The notes beneath the pieces are model-generated. The model did not search any database. It worked only from the letters and a program-made list of their open reading frames with translations, and was not told where the DNA came from. 57,039 nt of DNA, from positions 206,501-263,539 of the forward strand of contig CAJNDS010002839.1 in the NCBI GenBank assembly GCA_905221605.1, written 5' to 3'. The position numbers and the translations under genes are program-made. Source of the stretch: Symbiodinium natans (Eukaryota; Sar; Dinophyceae; Suessiales; Symbiodiniaceae). Shown in pieces: positions 36,283 to 47,942 of the stretch (positions are counted from its first letter, which is position 1; each line of letters begins with the position of its first letter).

Positions 36283-39070
36283 CAGGGTCGCGAGGAGCCG
36301 CCAGCTGCCAGCTCGGCGCAGAATGGCACAGATGGCGCAGAGTCCTTACCAGAGGCACGCAACCGACGTCAACCCACACAACCCACACAACAGGGGGTGG
36401 CTCAGGGGCTTAGCAGGGCTCAGGAACCTTCCTGATTCGCTCGTTTGAGGAGCCCGAGGACGATGACCTGCCTCCATTGGTCTCCCACGAACTCGAGGAC
36501 CTTTCGAACTAGGACCCATGTGAGGTTCTGGAAAGCAAACGCACACCACTTTACGTATTCATTGGATATAGCAGTGGCAAGTCAGGCCTTGTAAATGCAT
36601 CACAAGTCCATAGCACGATCAGTCCTTGCAGCAATGGGGGTTTCGGTGGCAAAGGTCGTGGATGGTCGCAATACTAGGTGCTTGGTAGCCCAGTGGTCCG
36701 CTTTACCCTTTTGTTGGTTCTGGCTTCCCTTCTAAAGTAACCAACCAAAAAAGGGTGCTCTTATTATCATATGGTTACGGGGCTACTAAGGCTGCGAACG
36801 TTGCCAAAGTCTTAGACCGCAACAAAGCTGGCAGTCCCAAGTATATCGGTTGTATGGGCCATCAAAATGCAGGTGGGGGCGGGGATGAAAACTTGAAGTG
36901 ACGCATAGTGGCATCTGTAGTAGATAGCAGGGCTTTGATACTGCAATGCCGGCTTAACCTCGGCCGAAACACCTTCGCTTTTGTACCTTAGGTCGTTCTT
37001 GCCCGAGTGGAGGTCGCGTTTTCGTTTTGTGTCTGGATCTCGTGCTGACTGTGTGGCTGACATACCTGGCCAATTTTCTTAAAAGCTGGATGATTTGGGT
37101 TGGGCTTCTACGCTTTTGCCAGCAGAATGCTTGACACCGGCATTTTAAGCCGAACAGGGTTCCAGTCTTGCCGAGGCACTGCCAGCCTTGTATATAGTGT
37201 TCACAGTGCAAGGTGTCGATGATAAGCTCTGTGGCAATGGAAGTCAAGCTGCTTCGCAGTCACACGCGACATATGATGATGATAAAGAATGCAGAGTAGG
37301 TCCACGCTTTTAATCATCTTTTGTAAGACCGAGGGGACGGTCAAGCAGCGAACCAGCCTTTCCAGGAGTGCCCTTTGGGAGATGGCGCGCCGCGGTCGGA
37401 GGCAGATCCCAGGACTTCAGACACGTCTCCTTACCTTTATCAGCTATGCCACATGTCTCTTGATGGTTGCAGGGTGCGAGGGTCGAGAGGCCACCCGCAA
37501 CCGATCACAGCCACGGGCCGTGGTCGGGTGGCTTCAGAGTGAAAACCTTGAGCTTTTCGATCGAAAAGATCCTCGAAGTACAAGCTATTCACAGTTGGAC
37601 CCCAACACTAGCATCCGAGAGAGGCGCTACTGGTTGTAGCATACCTTCAGAGCCCCCTCCAGGACCGACATGGACACAAAGGAGTGCGCAGAGGATAAGC
37701 CTGACGAGGACAACGACCAGGCCCTCTGCAGCAAGTCCGTACAGCACAATGTTCAACTCTGCCAAGTTACAACATGTTTGCTGGAAGTCGCACGAGCCAC
37801 TGTACCATCATTCAACCCTAAACCCTAAACCCTGCCTGCGTTTTGGACATGTTTCTATTCGAAGGCTCCGAGGAATTATGAGTGGGGTTGTTGTGCAGAG
37901 GCATAATGAATCAATATTATCGTGTCTCGCGACACCGTCAAAAAATGCGTGGTATCATACATATCAGTTGTTGTTGTTTGTCGATTTAGGTTTGCTATTA
38001 TCTTCAAGAAAGGAAAGAGCGAGATGTTGGGTTCTTAAGTATAAGCGCACAAACACACAGCGAATCCTGCATGCAAACAGCATAAAACCAAATGTACCGG
38101 CAGGTGTTCCAAAGCATAGTCTTTATGATAGAAACGACAACGAAGGACCCGTGCATCGTGTGCAGGTGTAGAGCTAACTAACTACATATATACATATATA
38201 TATATATATAATATGTAGGTGTTTGTATATATATATATATATGTATACATATGTATATATATATATACATATTTATATGTCTCTGCGTGTGTCAAATGCG
38301 GAAACGGGTTAACCGTAAACCCTAAACCACATTTGACAGCTCCTTTCTTGTCCCCCAAAGGTGGAAGAGGTCGAGGAGGAGTCGGAGCTGGTGTTCGATG
38401 AGGTCGAGGAGGTTGATGAGGAGATTGCGGTGGGGGGTTAGAAAAAGGTTCAGGGCTGCTCGTCTTCTTTCAAGAGGCTGTCGAGCCCAGATGCCTTTAA
38501 ACATTTTGAGTCAGCAGCTGTTGCAGAGACTACACAGGCATCTGAAGGTGATCATGTGGATATTCCATTGCCTGCCCGTAGGGTTCAATGGTGAATCTTA
38601 CCTTCGCTAAAGGAGCTCTTTGAGATGGAGGAGGCCTTGTCCAGTCCTGCGCGCCCGAAGCCAGAGGCTGGGTTCTAAGCCCCTCTTGGCCATAAACAGC
38701 AAGCAGCTTTAAGAGAGTTTCTCCGGCCTGCACAGGGAATATCTGATGGCCCATGGTATGCTGGCGGCTTTGAGATGCTTGGCTGCAAGGAGGCCAAGTT
38801 CGGCAAAGTGGGACCAAAATCTGTGGCCTCAGTTCAGGCATTTCTTGCCCGTGTTGTATTTTGTTTGAGGACAAGTTGCAGTCCTGGAAGCACTTACCGC
38901 GGCTGTTGTGCTAGCTTGCTTTCTCTTCTGCGCTTAGAAACCTTAGAAATTTTGTCAAGACGATGGAAGTGGCGGACTGCGCATTGAACTTGTCGCTGCC
39001 TCTGTTTTTAAGGTTCTTCGCGGCCTTTGACTCTGGCAACCTTTGCGGAGCTGCGCTGGCGAGGCCATGT
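36283..39070 (+). CDS. Candidate N-terminal exons of the carboxypeptidase gene
   Basis: Plausible coding pieces on the plus strand, not joined with certainty: MQGREEPPAASSAQNGTDGA from ATG 36283; an acidic piece EEPEDDDLPPLVSHELEDLS at about 36450-36510; VEEVEEESELVFDEVEEVDE after an AG at 38360; SPDAFKHFESAAVAETTQAS and DIPLPARRVQW at 38485-38590; LPSLKELFEMEEALSSPARP at 38600-38665; and FFAAFDSGNLCGAALARP after an AG near 39012. The last contains FDSGNL, a hallmark of the N-terminal domain of cytosolic carboxypeptidases, and links the group to the gene that follows. Acidic disordered N-termini are common in that family. The span between 39070 and 42520 must hold further exons that I could not pick out. 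Confidence 0.35.
37813..37834. repeat. Interstitial telomere-like (CCCTAAA)n run
   Basis: About three CCCTAAA units. A shorter one lies at 38308-38326 (GTAAACCCTAAACC). Confidence 0.85.
38180..38280. repeat. TA-rich microsatellite
   Basis: Two long blocks of TATATA with CATATG interruptions. Confidence 0.95.
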
Positions 39071-42000
39071 GAAAGCCAGGACCACTTGGCCAAGAAGGAC
39101 AGGCGTAGATTTCGGGCAGCTGTGACATGTGCCTTTCCGTGTGCGTATCTATATGTTCGTTTCCTTTGTCTATTTATTCATTTTAGTCCGCCTCTGGTTT
39201 TAAGAGCATGTCGTAGGTAGTACCTAGCAGAAGCTAACATATAAAGTAGCAGATGGCAGACTGGCGGCATTATTGCCGAACATGCAATGGACAATTTTTG
39301 TCGCAATAAATGTATATGTACATACTTGTATGGTATTCTCTAGCTTTGTACAATGCATTCTGGAGCAATCATTTGCAGGATGATGTAGTTTCTTCGACTC
39401 GTAAAACGCAGTACTTCTTCTGTCCAGTGTTTATGGTATGATTCGTATGATCTAGGTTTGGAAATGGAACAAGTAGCATTCTTGTCTTGCTACTCTGGTG
39501 ATGACACAAGCAAGTCGGAGGCATGACCGCAGAATAGGAGGTACGATGTTGTCTTCGACAAAGGATCACATGCTGTCAAAGGCTTTGGTGTTGGAGGGGC
39601 GGGCATGGGCTGAAGTTTATGTGGTGGGGTTGGGGCTGCAGTGATCCCATGTGATCAAGTGGAGTCGAAGAAAAGAAGTTGCAATTGTTTTTCCCCGCTT
39701 CCCTATGGCGAATATGTACGAGACTCGTAGGCCGGGCTTCTGGCCGGCGATTTTTCATGTTGGGCGACATGATCTCGCTGTCTTGAGAGGGCCACATTTT
39801 GGGAGACAAGCTGTCGTTTGACATGACAATAAGTTGTGAGAAGCGTAGATGGAATTCAAAGTAACACATCTAGACCAGGTGACCGAGAACTTGGCTTGAT
39901 GAGACGTGCTTGAAGGACCTGCGAGCTGCAGACGTGGTTTGGGCGGCGGCAGAGCCCCAAAAAGGAACCTGGGCTATTCACCGCATCCCTCAAAGGACTC
40001 ATTGTGCTTTTGAATTCCCTACTTCAGGCAAGCTGCTGTACAAGATGACCCAGAGCTGCGCAGTGCGGAGAGAGCCCCATCCTAAAGCGAAGCTTGTCAC
40101 CAAGAAGTCCACTTCTCAGTCGATCCGGAAATCTTTGAACATGTGTGAACGAAGTGTGGACGGAGCAAATGGAGCGGTGTGCTTCTGAGCGGGGAAGTAT
40201 GCAGACAGACTAAGGTCTGCTGGTGCGCGCCTGAACCTTGCCTTGCAAAGATCCTCTGAGCGGGACTCTGCCTACAGATGCCTAGACAAATGCCCACACA
40301 GATGCCTAAACAAGTCATACGGCATGCCCTTGCTGTGGCCTTGATCCTTTGTCTTGTGCCAAGTGAGATCCTCCGCAAGGTATGCTAGCCGCAGGGTGAC
40401 GCTCAGCGGGTGGCAGAAGTTGGCAGACGAGGCCCCCCCATGCCAAGCCTTTTTTCACCGCAGGATGCACATCAGTGCACCGTAGACTGTCGCTTCTGCA
40501 GAGCGCAGGACGGCTGGGCTCAGCTGGGTCCGGCTTCAGCAGAAATGGAAAGCACGGAGGCGGAGCTTCTGCGCAGGGGCCACAGAAGAGCTTGGCGAGG
40601 GACTGTTTGATCTGTTTGCGGCGTTTGGCTGATCTTCTGTGACTGCGGTTAAAGGAAGGGGGTCGCCGCATCGTCGTCATGGTTCCTATGATGCCGTCCC
40701 TCCTTCAACAAGAAGCGAACGCCAAGGTTTTGCACCGCAAGATCAGAAGAGCTGCGATGCTCAAGGCGAGGAGACAGAGAAGTGCCAGGAAAGCACGCTG
40801 ATTCCATTAACGATTCGGATCCTGTGACAGGCTCGGGGGACGAGAACATGTCCGAAAATGCTTCCCCGCGCCCTTGCTTGAGATGCTGTTCGTTGGCGTT
40901 TGAGCATTGTAAGTTCACTTCACGTCAGGTCACCTTCTCATGTAGTTGGATATCCGTCGGCCAAACCATGTGCAGAGCGCCGCGATTGACTCACAATCTC
41001 CCATGCATTCGCCGGAAATATCCGGAAATTCAGATCTTGCTGTGGCAATGCGTTCATTGGTTCGCAGGCACCGGACCATTCCAAAGAACAGCACCCTTCA
41101 AGAGGTATGAGCATGAGGGTCAGAATCATTCACTGACGTGTTCTGCTGAATCCTCACACATTGGATGTCCCCTTTGTCGGCCAATGACTCGAGGCAGCAC
41201 CAGATTGCTGAGCCCAGCACCAAGAGCACTGGCTGTGAAGGCAGGCTCCATGTGCAAAGTTGGAACGATAACTTCGAACTACTTTGAACTTTGAGAAACA
41301 CTTGCTTTTTCTCCATCTTCAAACCTCGACCCTCATCAAATGTGCGAGTGGAGATGTCAGGATATCCGAGCCCTGCCGCGCCTGCTCCAGTGTCGCCTGC
41401 TCCAGCCATGGACAGCCTTTGCTTCGAGGTCACCGTACCTTTCTGGCAACTTTGAGTTCCCGACGTCCGCAAGTTGACATAGCTGGGCATAGACAACATG
41501 GTGTTTGGTTGCTCCAGCGTGCTACACTGAGAGCATGCACACCCCCCCAACTGCATGAGGCCAAGACCATATGACACCAACTTACCACACGTGTTCTGCA
41601 GTTTCATGCGTTTGTAAGACAATCGAGGCCCGTGCAGACTGTGCCGGCACACCATTCGCCAGCGAGGCACGCGTCCTGCACTCTCCCCCCACATGGCTGC
41701 ACGGTGTGATGCAAACCGAGTCTAGCAGCCTGAGCTGCATAAGCCATTATAAGCCATGAACCTAAGCCCAAGCCCGCCTCTGAAGTGATCAGTGCGAGTA
41801 TTGTTTCAGCTTTCACTTGCTGCATCTTTGGCACAGTAGCTTGCCGCCCCCTTGAATATAATCCCGCATTCCGAATGAATCGGTTTGGCTACAGGCACGC
41901 CATCCCATCTTCCCCTTACTGTGACTATACTGTTGTCCGCATGGTGCAGGCTACTCCTCCAAGCTCTAACTGCACCCAATATGGAACCTGTCAATCTCTT

Positions 42001-42519
42001 TAACGTACGGCCCAGCGCTAGCAATTAACACGGATAGAGCAGCACGAAATAAACACCACGAAACAATACACCTCGCCACCAACCATGCCCTAGCCTTGTT
42101 TTTTTCTGCAAAAACCTGAGTAGATTAGATGCCTTGGGTTGAGCTCAGTACAATAGGCAGCACATGACCAACGAAACAGAACTACCCAACAAAGCCTTTC
42201 CGCCTCCCCAGCTCAACAGATGCCTGTCCGTCCCCCCATTAAAACAAGGAGTGCCAGTGGTTCCACTTCGGCCTGCGGGGCCGTGAGCTCTGCCGCGGCG
42301 CGCCTTGGACTGTCCAAGCCTACTTTGTGCATGAGTACCGGGCGATGCGTCTTGGTATCTTCTAACTTCCAGATATAACCCATCCGAAACATGCATTCTA
42401 AGTAAATAGGCCGCGATATTAGTCCAAGGTTAGGTATGCATCGCCTGCGTCTGCAAGTGGGAAGTCGGAAGACCATTGCTTGGAGTGTGGGGTTCTCAGC
42501 AGTCTTTTCCACGCACAAG
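39071..42519. other. Unresolved introns/intergenic part of the carboxypeptidase locus
   Basis: Exons encoding the middle of the N-terminal domain are expected here by comparison with the family, but no stretch could be matched convincingly. Noted and left open. Confidence 0.35.
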
Positions 42520-45500
42520 GAGAAGCTCTCCTTTCGTGTCCTGGGCCTCAGCCGCTATAGGCGGCTGGAGACGACGCGCATGGTCAGTGGGCCGCCGGGA
42601 AGCATTCTCGAGTTATGCATGCCGACGCCTCTGCAAGTAGGAGCAGGACATAAGGAAGTCTTGCCAAGTTAAGCCGCAGCCCAAAGTTGATCCCAGACTT
42701 CCTGCATCCTCCCGCTGTGGCACCTTGAGCCGAGGCAATTGTTGACCGATGGCCTCCAGCCTGTCTTTCGGTCGACTGCTGACAATGCTGGCTGGCAGCT
42801 GGTGAGGGGTGAAATCGGGATGCTGCGCCTGCCGGCGTCTGAGCTGCCCTACGACAACCTAAGATCTTGATCCGTGGTGCATGTCAACCTCCCCCCCCCC
42901 CGTACGCTGGCATGATCTGGCTTGCCAATGCATGTATGTTCTTGTGTGGGGATGCAGACGTGAGCTTGGACCAGGAAAGTTCCTCGGACTAAGAGCCTGT
43001 GTCGTGCCCTTGCAGGGGGGCCAGGACCTTGCACTCCCAATCTGTGACCCTAATTCGCAGCTAAGGATGGCATGCTGGCTTTCACATTCGAGTCTTGATT
43101 GCAAGAGGCCGAAGAGGGTCTAGAAGCAAGCGTCTCCGGAGGCTTGCGGAGCCGCTTGCATCAGCCCCGACTGGCCCAAGTTACGCCATGTCCGGTGCTC
43201 TTGGAAGGTCATGTGGAGAGGTTGCCTTGAGATGCCTTGAGCATGATCCTTACAACATCGTACAACTTGCAAGTTCAGCATGATCACTTTGCAGCTTCGG
43301 TCCTTTGGGACATTCCCTTCGACTCGTTTCGCCGTCATCTGTTCTTGTTCTCAACAGTTTTGCTGTAGACACCGTAGCCATTCCATGCTTCGCTCTTGAG
43401 GAGCACACCCTTTCAAAGCCCTTGGCAGCGGACGAAGAGCTTTACTTCGCTCTGACCTTCCCATATCCACTTGGCCAGCAGCCCAAGAGTCACGCCACCA
43501 TGTTCGAGTGATACCAGCTAGCGACTCCTGTTTTGCACATCGTTGTACACCTCTCATCTTTGGTTCTTGCTTGAGGGTTGCAATTTGCCACATGATCCAC
43601 ATGCCTCCTCGACTGCTCAGGCCGGATCTACTCGCATCTCGACTCAGTGCTGCAGTCCTTGGTGCGGGCTGGAGCATATGTTCACCGCGAAAACCTTGCA
43701 ACGTCTCTGGGAGGTTCCGCGCTGTCTGCACCGAAACGTTATGCCTGAGGATGTTCTGCGGCGGCTTTGTGGACGTATTGCCTGCAGGTCATCCCATCGA
43801 GCTGGTCACCATGACGCGCAGATCGCACCGGTCTGCACAGCGTCAGCCGCCCTTGCCAGACCTGACGCAGGAGGCCACTGATGATGCTAAGGGCAGCTGA
43901 GGTTCCCGAAGTCGTAGAGTTGCGGAAGACAAAGAAACCACTGCCACCCTTTCAGAATACTTTCATAGTGGATGGGTTCGCCTACATGCCGCCGAGTTCC
44001 TGCAAATGTCCGGTGCTTCCTAGTCCAGTGCAAAGTTGTGCGTCGCCACGAAGACCAGAACTCCCTAGGCACACTGCAAGCTTCTCCAGACCCCAATCGT
44101 GGTTTTTTGGCTTTCGTTTTTTGGCTGTCAGCTGCGAGGAAGCCCAACGACCATGGATCTTTCCGCGACGCCGTGCGATCTTCGTTAGTGCGAGAGTGCA
44201 CCCTGGTGAGACGCCGGCCAGCTTCATGCTGGAAGGCCCGCGAGTCTATGCAAGTCTTCCGAGCATAGTAACTGCTGTCATTCTGGGGAATCCTATGCGT
44301 CTGAAAAAAAAAATTCCGGGCAATAAAGAAGCAGTTGCCCGCTTCAAGGATCGTTGCGTAGGTCTGCCTCAAATAAGCTGATGCAACGTTATGAGAGCTT
44401 ATGATCAACGGAATATGGTACAGATGCGTGTAACCGTTGGTTGGTGTTGGATGCACTAAATGCTACATAGGGAGCAGATGCGAAGAGTTGAGCCACAGAG
44501 TGGCAAGACATCGTTGGGTCATGTAACGTATGGACAACTTATGAAACTCGTCAGTTGATTTGTTTGACCAGTTGGGAGTTGAAAGCTGGCTGACAAGTTC
44601 AATGGATTGAAAACTCTGTGTGTGTGTGTGTGCATGAACAATGCGCAACTTCGTGCAAGAGAGAGACAGCGAGAGACGGGTTACCTCCCGGCCCTAAAGT
44701 GAAGAAGCAGAAGAAGCAGAAGAAGAAGAAGAAGAAGAAGAAGAAGAAGGAGAAGAAGAAGAAGAAGAAGAAGGAGAAGAAGAATAAGAAGAGGACGCAG
44801 AGGAAGAGGAAGGGGAAGAGGAAGAGGAAGACGAAGAAGAGGAAGAGGAAGAGAGAGAGCCGACACATCATCATTAAAGCACAAAGTGTGTAAAAGGTTT
44901 GTTGCTGGAACTCAACTCGTAAGGAATATTGCGAAGATAACACGGACAAACTCGCAATAGCATAGATAGCACATTGCTGAGAAGAAATATTCTCATTGCA
45001 ACTAGCCAAGCAGAGACATGTATTACAAGCACGAGGAGTATGGCACCCCACAACGAAAGGTTTCGGAGAATGAGTTTGTATCTCTAGTCGACAGAGGGAA
45101 GAAACAAGCTTTCTCAAGCAAAGAGTCTTCACTGATACATGCAGCTGCAAGAAGACATGCCGCAATCTTCATCGGCTTTCAATCTGTAATCATATGAGGA
45201 TTAACAAGGAAAGTATTGAAGAAATATGTTCAAACAAGATGGTTACAGTTCAAAACTGTCGAGTTACAACAGCTCCGTTGTCATGCACGGCTTCAGGGAT
45301 ATGATTTCAGTAAATTCATGGCGGAAAGAAATTCATGGCGGAAGTTCCAGGAAGAAGACTACACCGCCGCCTGATGGAAGCGACTCAGACGATGGGTCGT
45401 AAAGCCTCAACGACTTTGAAGAATGAGGTAGTGTCGTAAATTGGGCTGAAGAAACATTAGGGTCGGAGAAAGGCAGGCATTGGCTTGACAGATGATACTA

Positions 45501-46950
45501 GGAAAGATTCTAGCAGTATTCTAGCATACAACGCAAAGACACCCGGAACCCTGGACCCTAAGCTCCCTAAGCTCCCTAAAGCCCTTAAAGACCCTTCAAG
45601 CTGATACCAGGCCTCTTGGACTTCCTGGCCTCTGCTGGGCCAGAAGCGACGGAGCTTCTCCGGCAGTACGTGGTGCACCTGGTGCCTGTGCTGAACCCCG
45701 ACGGTGGCCGGGCGGCATGGGTTACGTTTAGGATGTTCAGGAAGGTCGAGCCTTCAGATTTTGGATGACTTGACGTGTTCTTAGGCGGCTGCTCTCGAAG
45801 TCGAACGGACCTGGCTGTTATAAAGACACAGAAACAGGGGTTTGCCTCGACAGGCTTTCAATCTGCCACTTGCTTGGCAGTCTTCAGCAACGTGGTACTT
45901 ACTGCCTTGAGATCAATTGCTCACTCATGCTAAGGTGTGGCCTTCGGTCACCACCGCCTGGACATGCGTGCGGAGAACCTCAATCGGGTGTACGGGAAGG
46001 CGTTATGTCTTTTGTTTGTTGCCAGCAAGAAAAACTTGCAACCATTCCCAGATTGGAACCAAAGTGAGATACTTACTGGACATGCAAGATTTGCAGGCAA
46101 CTCTCGAGCACCATCCGTCGATTGTGGCTGCACAAAAAGCTTGCCTGTGTGCCCATGAGCACCAGGTGGGCAACCGTGGCTTTGAAGCGTGGGCCAGTGC
46201 AAGTCATATCTAGCTTGTCACTAGCAGCGTTGGTATTATGTGGTGAGGGTGTGACGGTCACAGGCTGTTGGTGCTGCTTATTACCTCCTTGATGGCCTTC
46301 ACGGCAGGGGGGCTTGCGTCTGTACCTGGACCTCCATGCCCACAGCAACCGCCGTGGTGCCTTCCTACTGGCTGATGCTGGCCGCGACGCTGAAGCTCGC
46401 CTCTTCGGTTGGGCGTTGGGTAGGCACGGCTCGACCATGCGCTCTTGTCGCCAAGATGGCACAAGTGTTGGCCAATGGCAAGCCCTCAAACTACCTCGTC
46501 ATCCTGGATCCACACACTTGCCTTACTGTGACAACTCCTACAGCGCCATAGGGCCCTGAGTAGGTTGCTCAGAAGACTTTAGTGCTCTGCCATAGCTAAC
46601 GGCAGCCCATGTGATGGACCTACTGTACAAGGGAGTTCCGAAGTGACCCGGCACCGGTGTACAGGTGCTGCAACATCTTCGAGTACTCACAGAGTGACTT
46701 CAGCGAGTCCAAGCGCGGAACTGGTAAGTCTACGATTGCTAAGATGATCCCCGGCCTTGTTGAAGTGCCATTCTGTCATGATGCGTTTGATTTCGCTTCC
46801 CCCCCATCCGCTTGCAACGTTGCGATGTGCTGCCTGCAGAGGACTGGAAACCCGCTCTGCTTCACTGTAGAATGCCACTACATCCGAGGCCTCACTAGCC
46901 GGCGAGCAACGGGCATGTTATACGACATATCATATGTAAACGCAGTCGTG
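42520..46950 (+). CDS. Cytosolic carboxypeptidase (M14 family, CCP/AGBL-like), multi-exon
   Basis: Exons joined by matching splice phases: 42520-42560, 42735-42801, 43401-43473, 43621-43713, 43788-?, about 44140-44235, 45611-45703, 45935-45999, 46097-46165, 46308-?, about 46669-46723, and one near 46830-46900. Protein landmarks in order: LSFRVLGLSRYR; DGLQPVFRSTADNAGWQL; DEELYFALTFPYPLG; YVHRENLATSLGGHPIELVT; ARVHPGETPASFMLEG (zinc ligands His and Glu of HxxE); LLDFLASAGPEATELL; LVPVLNPDGVAFGHHRLD; NLNRVY; HHPSIVAAQKA; YLDLHAHSNRRGAF (third zinc ligand His); FSESKRGTG; FTVECHYIRG (catalytic Glu region). CCPs trim glutamate chains from tubulin C-termini, acting on flagellar and cytoplasmic microtubules. 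Introns begin GT or GC (for example 42561, 43474, 44236, 46000). The 3' end of the gene was not defined. Confidence 0.85.
44700..44872 (+). repeat. AAG/GGA polypurine tract in a carboxypeptidase intron
   Basis: About 170 bases almost purely purine on the plus strand, mostly GAA triplets, inside the intron 44236-45610. Could adopt triplex DNA. Open frames across it (Lys/Glu or Leu/Phe only) are artefacts. Confidence 0.95.
45541..45600. repeat. Degenerate CCCTAAA-like run
   Basis: GGAACCCTGGACCCTAAGCT, then CCCTAA-containing units, ending 20 bases before the exon at 45611; intronic. Confidence 0.6.
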
Positions 46951-47018
46951 TAAACTGCTAGGGCAGGGCGTCTTGGTTTGTGCAGTTCTGAGTTGCCCTC
47001 AAGCTTCAGACCAAACAA

Positions 47019-47075
47019 CCCTAAACCCAAATCTACCTTAAATCCTGAACCCTAAACCCTAAAGGCCCTGAACCC
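47019..47075. repeat. Interstitial telomere-like run
   Basis: ACCCTAAACCC, CCTGAACCCTAAACCCTAAA and variants, between the carboxypeptidase and TMEM144-like genes. Confidence 0.8.
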
Positions 47076-47942
47076 GGTTGCCTGACTTCTGTAGGCCACC
47101 ACAGTGCGGAGCCCTTCGGACCCCAAGCCTGGCATCGCCTGGGTTGGTCGCTCTGCCGGGCCCTGCTTTTCCTGGACTTTGCGCGCCGTCCTAGGCAGCA
47201 GGGTTGGGGAAAGTTGGGGAGTTCTTGTGTTTTGGGCTGGGGGCTTCTCCATGCCGTTTGTCGCCTTGACACCACTTTGGTGCTGACATGGCGCTTCAGG
47301 CGCAGCCTTTGCCCCCCTGGCACCGATGCTGCGCTTCGACATCGAGAGGCTTCCCTGTTTTCGCGTCGGTTCCTTTTGCTTTCTGGTCTGTGGTGTAGCT
47401 GCTTCGGAAGCGAGTTGGATGTGTGCCGCTGGCTAGGCTTTTCAAGGCTCGCCTCAAGGGTTACGCAAAAGTGAGTCTAAGACCGAAGCCCCTTGTCGCC
47501 CTTTTTTTGTAAGATCACGATGGCGGCTCGGCGGCTTCTCCTTGGAGAGAAGGCGGCCAAAGGCCTGGGATGGGCTGCCCGAGCTTTGGCTTCGTGCCTG
47601 TGCAATTGCTGCAGACGCAGTCGGTCATATTAGCACAGCTTCTTGCGCAAAGCAATCTTGCAGAGATGCATTCGGCACTGGGCGAGGCCAGTGTTTTGCG
47701 ACAGTCTTGGAACATCTCGCTCTTGCACGGCTGCAGCATCTGCTTGTGCCAAGTAGAACGAGTCGATGTCATGGTGAATGTCGGTAGAAGTTGCAGCAGT
47801 AGATCGGCACTGTGCATCGCGTCGGTTTAGGTGTGGGTCTTGGTTCAGGCGTGTTTTAGCTACATTCTGGACCATCTGTTCAAAACACAAGCCCACTAAC
47901 ACATTCAAAGGATAAGATTTGCTTCTGTCTCTTGCCTACGCC
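47076..47942. other. Between carboxypeptidase and TMEM144-like genes
   Basis: May contain 3' exons of the carboxypeptidase or its 3' UTR. Open frames at 47515-47830 on both strands show no motif. A promoter cannot be recognised; dinoflagellate genes rarely have TATA boxes. Confidence 0.4.

Noticed and set aside
44618-44893. Lys/Glu-rich 91-codon protein (and its Leu/Phe-rich complement)
   Set aside because: Pure translation of the AAG microsatellite inside an intron.
46724-46830. Exact splice between FSESKRGTG and the FTVECHY exon
   Set aside because: The GTAAGT donor at 46724 and the nearest AG acceptors do not give matching phase, so the exon join was left open.
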